DNA of 7,533 nt, from assembly GCA_030740295.1 (NCBI GenBank), contig JASLXP010000217.1, forward strand, positions 1 to 7,533, read 5' to 3'. A program made the position numbers and the translations under genes. Numbering within the stretch: the stretch's first letter is position 1; each line of letters opens with the position of its first letter. The notes beneath the pieces are model-generated. The model saw nothing but the letters and a program-made list of their open reading frames with translations, was not told the origin of the DNA and made no database searches. Shown here piece by piece: positions 1-5,792 of the stretch. Origin of the DNA: Planctomycetota bacterium (GTDB lineage Bacteria; Planctomycetota; PUPC01; JACPCR01).

Positions 1-3000
1 GCCGGGGGTACGCCGGGCGAGTTCCTGTTTGAGCTTGTCGGATTCGCCGGCGGCCATGGCGAGGTGCTTGAGGCGATCCTGGCCGCCCTTGGTGTTGGCC
101 TCCTGGAGGTCGGCGCCGAGCCGGTCGAGATCCTGCCGGGCGCGCATGGCGTCAGTGAGGCGCTGGAATGAACGGCCCTGGTCCCCGGCAAGCTGGTGGA
201 GCTGGTTGCGGGCGGCGATGAAATCTTTGTTGCTGACTTCGCCGCGCATGCCCTTTTCGATTTGTTCGAGGAGGTCGGCGATCTGACGGAGCTTGCGGCG
301 TGTTTTCTCGTCGCCCTTGAGGGTATTTGCGAGGAGGGTGTCCATCCTTTTGTCCTCGTCAGTGCTCTCTCCGGTGGCGATGCTTGCGGTGGCGAACGCG
401 GCGTCGAGGCTGTTCATGGTGCGATCTAGGTCGCCTTTGCGGACCTTGTCGAGGGCGAGCGCGGCAGAGGCATTGATGGAAGCTTTTTCGATGTCCGGTA
501 CTTTGCGAGAAATCTCACCGAGTGCGTCGGCCCGGAGGCGGGTGGAGATGTTTTCCAGCTCTCGTTCGGCCGCGATCATGCGTTTCATGGCCTCGGGCGC
601 GTCTTCGAGGATGCCGTACGCGAGGTCCTGGGTGGCCTTCTTGTTGCGTGCGGAGTGGATGGGCTTGTCGGCCTCTGTGAGCTCGTTCGCACTGGAGTAG
701 ACCTGCTGAGAAGCGACGGGCAGGAGCTCAGCCAGACGGTCACGATAGGGGAGATTCTTGACGGTGAGGTCGTCGCGGATTTTTGTGCCTTCGGTCTTGA
801 TTCGCTGCAGGCTGTCGGAGAGCGAAGCGAGCTTTTTGGCCTCCTGGGAATCGCCTCCCTTCTGGTATTCGCGGCTGTTTCTGGCGCTGGTGCCGAGCTG
901 ACTGGTAATCTGTCTGAGGCTGTTGCGGGTGGTGTTGTCCCAGTGCGGGAGTTTCTGGATTTCGGCAAAGAAACTCTTTGCCATGGTGAGGCGAGCGTGG
1001 AGACGGGCCATCTCACGATGGCGCTCGGCGCGAGGGATGCGCTTGTCATGCGTGTACTGGGTGGCAAGGCGAAGACCGTTGTCGACCGTGAGGAGAATTC
1101 GCTCGAGGTCGCGCTGGAGTCTGAGCATGGGCTCGGCGTCGGCGACAGAATCCAGTGAGGCTGTGGGAGTGGTGACGGAAGGCTGGGCCTGGTCTTTCCG
1201 ATCGTCGAGCAGATGGCGAATGGAACCCAGGACGCCGGACATCATGATAAGGTCAGCGCGGGGCTGGATGAGGGATTCGTTTTCGAGTTTGAGTTTGCGT
1301 GATTCGCGGTCGAAGGACTCGGCGATGAGTGAGAGCTTTTGCTGGAGCTCGGTCTTCTTGAGGGTGACGGCTTTGAGGTGTGCGTCGAGGAGTTTGCGTG
1401 CGAACTGCTGTGCAGGTGTGTTTTCTTTGTGCTCACGGCCCTTCGGGGTGAATGCGTCTGCCGGCATGAGGGTGAATTCGTCAGTACCCGGCTTTTTCCA
1501 ATGGAGCGATATGACCGCCGCGCCGATGCCCTGGGCGAACAGCAGCTCGACGGGATAGCGTCCGATGGCGAGTTCCATGGGCTCGTCCGCGGGGATCACC
1601 TCGAGGGGGTAAGGCGGGCAGGAATTGATGCCGTGGGCCACGCGCTCATCAATACGGAGATAGGCGCAGTCATCGGCGATGAGGCCGAAGGTGTATTCGC
1701 CGGGCTCGCGGATATAGAGCCATCCTTCGTAGGAGACGAGGAAATTGGACTGCTGGTGGGTGTATGGATTCTTGCTGAGATTGACAGTATCGACGATGCC
1801 CGACCAGAGTTCTTTGCGATTGGCGAATTCGCCCTTGAGCGCGTCGTAGGATTCGCTGCGCTGGACGCCGTTTGGATGATTGAGCATGCGCAGGACGAGA
1901 CCGTTTCTGTCCGTGAGCTTGCGGACCCGTGCCTGGATCGGCCGGAGATCGTCCTTGACGCGCTTCAGCATGTCGAGGCCTTTGGCGAGATTGTCGAACT
2001 CCGCATCGAGTGTCGGCCGAGCCTTGCCAAGGGTGGCTGCTACCTTATCGAATTGCGTCGTGACGCTCTTGATCAGGTGCGGCAGGCGAGACGCCTGGAC
2101 GTCTCGGGCGTAATTGAGCCAAGCTGTGCCGGGTGTCTTCTGAGGTTCGCGATTGAGCTGGGCGATGACTTTCCGGACCTCGTCGTCGAGCCTCTTGAAC
2201 TGGGTGAGGTATCCGTAGCCGGGAACGCGCTTAGCGAACTTGTGCGTCTCTGTGGAGATGGGCCCCAAACGGCGGATGGCCTCGATGCCGCGCCGGTCGA
2301 GTTTTTCACGGGCTTCGGGCGTATCGACACTTTTCCGGGCCTTGATGATGGTCTCGTAACGAGTGATCTGATTGTTGAGCTGTTTGGCGAACGCCTCGCC
2401 TCGGAACCGGGCATCGAGGAAACCGGCGGCCTGTTCGAGCTGGGTGGCGACTGTTGTCAGGCGAGCATGCTGCCGGAGGTAGCCGGCAATGGCTGGCTCG
2501 TGATTTTGCACGAGCACGTTTTTGATGCCGCGGCTGAGCTCGAATTCAGGGAGCTCGTTGCGAGCGATGGATTCGGCGCTTTCACGGAGATCACGCAGGG
2601 AGGGCTCACGAGACGATTCAGCGGCCGTCTTTTCGGCGGAGGCGAGGGTCTTGATGAGCTTCTCGAAATCCTCGGCAATGCGATTGGCCAGGATGTTCTC
2701 CTCTCGGATGAGTGCCCTGGTCTGGCGTTCGTCCGCGTGGCGGAGCTCTTCTTGAATCGCTTTGAGTCGGGCGAGGTCGGCGGTGATGCGGGTGGATGTC
2801 TGGGAGCTGTCCTGAGTGCGTTGGGCGAGCGACTTTTCTTTATTGCTGACGAGCTTGTCACGCCGGCTGACGAATACCGAATGCGTGCGGCCGGAACGTC
2901 CGGAGTGGTCGACGACCATGAGGCTGAAATCGAGATTGGCGTCGGCAGTGGTGATTTCACCGAAGTTCCATTCGTGGGTGTCGTCGAGCTGGGTGGTCTG

Positions 3001-4359
3001 GCCGGCTTTGAGTCCTTCCCGGATGATGTCCTCGCGGGTAGGCGAGCCGTTGACCGAATAAACGACGGAGACCTGGGCGATTCCGAAATCGTCTTCGGCA
3101 CGGAAACGGAGCTTCATGACCCCCGCATCGAACAGGGCCTGATTGTCAGATAGGCCGAGGAGCTGGATGGTCGGGCTCTCGTCGGAAATCCGGGCGACGA
3201 CATATTCGGTGTCGTCGTTGCTGTGCATACCCTCGGTGCTGACGAATTCGAGCTTGTATTTGTGCGGCTCAAAATCAAATTCGTGAACGAAGCTGAGCCC
3301 GCCTTTGTCTTCGATGCGGACCAGCTCTTTGCGCTCTTCGCCGATGACGATGAAGCCCTGGTCGGCGCCGGCGGTACGGATGATAACCTTGCCTTTGCTG
3401 CCGGGGAGGGCCTCGACGTCTCCGGTGGATGAGACCTCACGAGTGGTGAGGCGGCCGGTGTATTCAGGCCAATCGATGATCTTGACGAACTCTTCCACAT
3501 CGGGCCTTGGCAGAGCGGTCACGCCGAGGATATCGGTCGAGACATGATGCGCGGATGCCCGGTAGGTGAAGCTGTCGAGGGTGTCTTCGAAGTCGAAACG
3601 GAAATCGCCATCTTCGCCTTTGAAGACCTCCTTTGCCCGCTGCTCGCCATTGGCCAGATTGATGTTGAGGAACACGCTCTCAACCTCTGGCGAAGTGGAG
3701 TGGATGTGAAATTTGTATGCCTCACCAATCGCAACCCGGTCATTGTCCGCGCTCTTGACCTTGAGCTGGAAACTGCCGATGCGGCCATAGCGCACACTCG
3801 GAAACCAGAAGCGTGCTGAAAGCCGATGCAGCCTGATCTGCGGAATGGCCGCCATGATAAGGAATACAATCGCAACACCGGCAAGGGCCATCGCAGGCTG
3901 CTTCACTCTGGAAATCGGCGATACCCGATCCACGGGCACACTGCCTGCCTCAGCCGATGTGGATTTAGCCAGCTCACGAATCATCGGCAACGAAAGGAAA
4001 TCGAACTCATCTTCGTGCTCGCTCAGCTCGACCGTGGAGACGAGCTTTTCGTCGAGCTTGCCGACCCCTCGCTCGACCAGCCACGCCGCTTCTACATTTG
4101 AGATCGTCTTGCGGGCCGGCCGGAGCCAGAGCAGGAACAGGCAACCAACGCTCAGCAGGTAAGCGCTCCAGGCGACCATCCATCGCGTGTCACGAGTGGC
4201 CGGCACAAAGCGATCGAACATCGCTCCAGCAAGGGTGATGGCGCAGAGGGCCAAAAGAAAAAGGAAAAAGCCCTTGATGTGGCGGAGACGCCGTTCACGA
4301 GCTTTTACCTTGTTGAGGAGTTTCTGAACTTCCGGGGTGAGAGTCTGTTTGTCGGACAT
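1..4359 (-). CDS. Giant N-terminally anchored membrane protein, DUF4175-like, with embedded PA14-like domain (3' end outside window)
   Basis: The frame is open for 1453 codons without a stop and leaves the window at base 1, so the C-terminus is missing. A TAA codon (4362-4360) directly abuts the ATG, so the start cannot lie further upstream. Seen in the translation: hydrophobic helices at about residues 30-47, 60-79 and 156-173; a linker (85-150) with the pattern VEAAWLVERGVGKLDEKLVS; a beta-rich region (about 185-440) ending in RAEDDFGIAQVSVVY (D423, D424); then charged, helical, coiled-coil-like sequence. A PA14-like domain at about 825-970 contains GWLYIREPGEYTFGLIADD (D896, D897) and SLHWKKPG (W954). 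More helical sequence follows to the edge. The layout of three helices, 'DDFG' beta module and helical tail resembles large DUF4175-type proteins that in planctomycetes and other bacteria accompany MoxR ATPase, DUF58 and BatA-like genes. Most of the chain is inferred to be periplasmic; PA14 domains typically bind carbohydrate. The substrate and role are unknown. Codons are strongly C-ending. Confidence 0.88.
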   Translation of the reverse strand, partial: MSDKQTLTPEVQKLLNKVKARERRLRHIKGFFLFLLALCAITLAGAMFDRFVPATRDTRWMVAWSAYLLSVGCLFLLWLRPARKTISNVEAAWLVERGVGKLDEKLVSTVELSEHEDEFDFLSLPMIRELAKSTSAEAGSVPVDRVSPISRVKQPAMALAGVAIVFLIMAAIPQIRLHRLSARFWFPSVRYGRIGSFQLKVKSADNDRVAIGEAYKFHIHSTSPEVESVFLNINLANGEQRAKEVFKGEDGDFRFDFEDTLDSFTYRASAHHVSTDILGVTALPRPDVEEFVKIIDWPEYTGRLTTREVSSTGDVEALPGSKGKVIIRTAGADQGFIVIGEERKELVRIEDKGGLSFVHEFDFEPHKYKLEFVSTEGMHSNDDTEYVVARISDESPTIQLLGLSDNQALFDAGVMKLRFRAEDDFGIAQVSVVYSVNGSPTREDIIREGLKAGQTTQLDDTHEWNFGEITTADANLDFSLMVVDHSGRSGRTHSVFVSRRDKLVSNKEKSLAQRTQDSSQTSTRITADLARLKAIQEELRHADERQTRALIREENILANRIAEDFEKLIKTLASAEKTAAESSREPSLRDLRESAESIARNELPEFELSRGIKNVLVQNHEPAIAGYLRQHARLTTVATQLEQAAGFLDARFRGEAFAKQLNNQITRYETIIKARKSVDTPEAREKLDRRGIEAIRRLGPISTETHKFAKRVPGYGYLTQFKRLDDEVRKVIAQLNREPQKTPGTAWLNYARDVQASRLPHLIKSVTTQFDKVAATLGKARPTLDAEFDNLAKGLDMLKRVKDDLRPIQARVRKLTDRNGLVLRMLNHPNGVQRSESYDALKGEFANRKELWSGIVDTVNLSKNPYTHQQSNFLVSYEGWLYIREPGEYTFGLIADDCAYLRIDERVAHGINSCPPYPLEVIPADEPMELAIGRYPVELLFAQGIGAAVISLHWKKPGTDEFTLMPADAFTPKGREHKENTPAQQFARKLLDAHLKAVTLKKTELQQKLSLIAESFDRESRKLKLENESLIQPRADLIMMSGVLGSIRHLLDDRKDQAQPSVTTPTASLDSVADAEPMLRLQRDLERILLTVDNGLRLATQYTHDKRIPRAERHREMARLHARLTMAKSFFAEIQKLPHWDNTTRNSLRQITSQLGTSARNSREYQKGGDSQEAKKLASLSDSLQRIKTEGTKIRDDLTVKNLPYRDRLAELLPVASQQVYSSANELTEADKPIHSARNKKATQDLAYGILEDAPEAMKRMIAAERELENISTRLRADALGEISRKVPDIEKASINASAALALDKVRKGDLDRTMNSLDAAFATASIATGESTDEDKRMDTLLANTLKGDEKTRRKLRQIADLLEQIEKGMRGEVSNKDFIAARNQLHQLAGDQGRSFQRLTDAMRARQDLDRLGADLQEANTKGGQDRLKHLAMAAGESDKLKQELARRTPG
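1450..1890 (-). other. PA14-like domain segment inside the giant membrane protein
   Basis: These bases encode about residues 824-970. The sequence shows the PA14 pattern in order: an aromatic strand GWLYIREPGEYTFGLIADD, the acidic pair D896-D897, a YLRIDERVAHGI strand, a glycine-led strand pair around GRYPVELLFAQGIGAAVISLHW, then PG and a closing MPADAF strand. In known PA14 domains the equivalent acidic pair helps hold calcium for carbohydrate binding. Here that role is inferred from position only. Helical sequence lies on both sides, so the domain appears inserted within the helical stalk rather than attached at a terminus. Confidence 0.72.
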
Positions 4360-4639
4360 TTAAGAATGGATGAGAATGGGAGGATGGTGTGGGGATATTG
4401 TTGGAGTGGAAGAAAGCCACTCCGCCGGGGCGGGTCATCTTAGCTTTTCAGGCGGTAGATATGTAAATGAAAAGTAAAGATCACATACATAATCGTAACC
4501 GCATCAGCCTGAGGGGATTAAGAGTTAAGCAGATGTGGGTGCGGTTGGCTCTGCTGAAACGGCCCGAATCCGCCATTTTGCACGGAACCAGACGAAATCA
4601 TACTTTACATTTAGCCGGCTAAACGTAAAATACGTTTTC
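4360..4639. other. Divergent intergenic region, AT-rich, between giant membrane protein and ATPase gene
   Basis: These 280 bases separate two divergently transcribed genes, so both promoters should lie here. The stretch 4441-4500 is clearly more AT-rich than the flanking coding sequence. It includes a near-consensus -10 hexamer CATAAT at 4488-4493 on the plus strand, but no convincing -35 stands at the right distance. A second weak plus-strand candidate pairs TTGCAC (4578-4583) with CATACT (4599-4604) at 15-base spacing. That pair would place the -10 box inside the inverted repeat. Neither gene has a Shine-Dalgarno-like purine run before its start. No small open reading frame or RNA gene could be supported here. 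Confidence 0.6.
4403..4423 (-). repeat. Small hairpin in the presumed 5' leader of the giant gene
   Basis: The arms GGAGTGG (4403-4409) and CCACTCC (4417-4423) are perfectly complementary around a 7-base loop, giving a 7-bp stem. It lies about 43 bases upstream of the minus-strand ATG at 4359. It has no T-run on either side, so an intrinsic terminator is unlikely. If transcription of the giant gene starts in the AT-rich stretch beyond 4440, the hairpin would sit in its untranslated leader. Its function is unknown. Confidence 0.4.
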
Positions 4640-4641
4640 AT
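4592..4641. promoter_or_regulatory. Long imperfect inverted repeat (25-base arms) ending on the ATPase start codon; probable operator or RNA structure
   Basis: The dyad is centred between 4616 and 4617, with a perfect 14-bp palindromic core TTTAGCCGGCTAAA (4610-4623). Over 25-base arms, 20 positions pair by Watson-Crick rules. The exceptions are 4609/4624, 4603/4630, 4600/4633, 4598/4635 and 4593/4640. The right arm includes the first two bases of the ATG at 4640. The element also overlaps a weak -10 candidate (CATACT, 4599-4604). Its position suggests an operator for autoregulation or a hairpin that occludes the start. A role as a mobile-unit end is also possible. The structure is seen directly; the function is inferred. 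Confidence 0.6.
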
Positions 4642-5776
4642 GATAAAACGACCTTTCTGGCTGGATCAGATTCATGATTTGTGGCGAAAGCGCAGCATCG
4701 TCTGGCTCGCGGGAGTCAGACGAATCGGTAAAACGAGTCTTGCTGACCAGGTCGAGGGTGCCAAATACCTCAATTGCGACCTGCCATCCGTGCGGCGGCA
4801 ACTGGGTGATCCTGAATTCTTCTTCGAGCAACAACCCAAACGGGCGACGCTGATATTTGATGAGATACACCGGCTCGATGATCCCAGTTTGCTCTTGAAG
4901 GTTGCGGCGGATGAGTATTCGTCCTTGCGCATCCTGGCCACGGGGTCGTCCACTCTCGAAGCCACGAAGAAATTCAAGGACGCTCTCACCGGGCGAAAAC
5001 ATGTCATCTCTTTGACGCCCGTTTTGTGGAGAGAATGTCTGACTGATTTTGAGGTGACAGATTTTGATCGCCGATTACTTCACGGAGGGTTCCCTGAACT
5101 CCTGCTTGCCGAAGACCTGGACACATCCTTTTTTGAAGAATGGATGGACAGCTTTTATGCGCGGGACATCCAGGAACTGTTTGGAGTACGAAACCGAACG
5201 GGATTCATGAAACTGTTGAAGCTGCTCTGCATGCGGAGCGGCGGCCTGCTGGATGTGACAAATCTAGCCAAGGAATCCGGCATGAGCCGGCCTACGGTGA
5301 TGTCGCACATGGACGCGATGGAAATTGGTCAGGCGATCCTGAGGCTGCCACCTTTTCACGGTGGCGGTCATCGGGAGATCGTCAGGCAGCCAAAAACCTA
5401 TGTGCACGACACGGGCCTGATTGCGCATGTGCGCGGTTGGGAGCAAATACGTGAAGGTGACAGGGGGCATCTGTGGGAGAATCTGGTACTGGATGAATTG
5501 AGGTCCGCATATCCTCTTTCAAACCTGCGCCACTGGCGAGACAGGCACAAGCACGAAATCGATTTTATTGCCATCGGAAAGCGGGGAAGGGCGGACGCGT
5601 TGGAAGCCAAGATAAATCCGGATGCCTTCGAGCCACACGCGCTGGAGGTCTTTCGAGCGGCCTATCCGAAGGGCAAGAACTTGCTGGTGTGCCCGTTTGT
5701 GAAGGAGCCCTATAAGATCCGGTCCGGAGGGCTGGCAGTGCTTGTGTGCAGCACACCGCATCTGCCGATCTCATGA
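4640..5776 (+). CDS. AAA_14 / DUF4143 family ATPase with C-terminal nuclease-like fold
   Basis: This 378-residue protein has a normal length for the family. The N-terminal P-loop domain carries Walker A GVRRIGKTS (residues 25-33), Walker B LIFDEIHRLDD (D74, E75) and a sensor-like strand ILATGSST (98-105), followed by the typical LTGRKHVISLTPVLWREC segment. The DUF4143 part begins near YARD (R175, D176). It contains a winged-helix-like stretch (LAKESGMSRPTVMSHMDAME, about 209-228), the KTYVHDTG motif (Y254, D257), and a C-terminal region with HEIDFI (D308) and EAK (E322, K324) that resembles a PD-(D/E)xK core. The ATG at 4640 is preferred because family similarity starts at MIKRPFW; an in-frame GTG at 4535 would put the inverted repeat inside the gene. 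Such ATPases are common and often occur as lone, multi-copy accessory genes; their cellular role is not established. There is no SD sequence. Codons are less C-ending than in the giant gene. Confidence 0.92.
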   Translation: MIKRPFWLDQIHDLWRKRSIVWLAGVRRIGKTSLADQVEGAKYLNCDLPSVRRQLGDPEFFFEQQPKRATLIFDEIHRLDDPSLLLKVAADEYSSLRILATGSSTLEATKKFKDALTGRKHVISLTPVLWRECLTDFEVTDFDRRLLHGGFPELLLAEDLDTSFFEEWMDSFYARDIQELFGVRNRTGFMKLLKLLCMRSGGLLDVTNLAKESGMSRPTVMSHMDAMEIGQAILRLPPFHGGGHREIVRQPKTYVHDTGLIAHVRGWEQIREGDRGHLWENLVLDELRSAYPLSNLRHWRDRHKHEIDFIAIGKRGRADALEAKINPDAFEPHALEVFRAAYPKGKNLLVCPFVKEPYKIRSGGLAVLVCSTPHLPIS

Positions 5777-5792
5777 CAGGCTTATCCGCACA

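Noticed and set aside
1339..3153. A 604-codon open frame on the plus strand opposite the giant gene
   Set aside because: It lies wholly antisense to a 1453-codon frame with clear domains. Long antisense frames are expected opposite GC-rich, C-ending codons, and its translation shows no recognisable domain.
4578..4604. Sigma-70 promoter TTGCAC - 15 bases - CATACT for the ATPase
   Set aside because: Matches to both boxes are weak and the spacing is short. It is mentioned in the intergenic entry but not supported enough for its own feature.
4535..4639. GTG-initiated 35-residue N-terminal extension of the ATPase
   Set aside because: The extension has no family similarity, would place the inverted repeat inside the coding region, and lacks a nearby ribosome binding site. 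The ATG at 4640 matches the usual family N-terminus.
4619..5002. 127-codon minus-strand frame overlapping the ATPase 5' part
   Set aside because: It is antisense to the Walker A and Walker B region of a well-recognised ATPase and shows no motif of its own.
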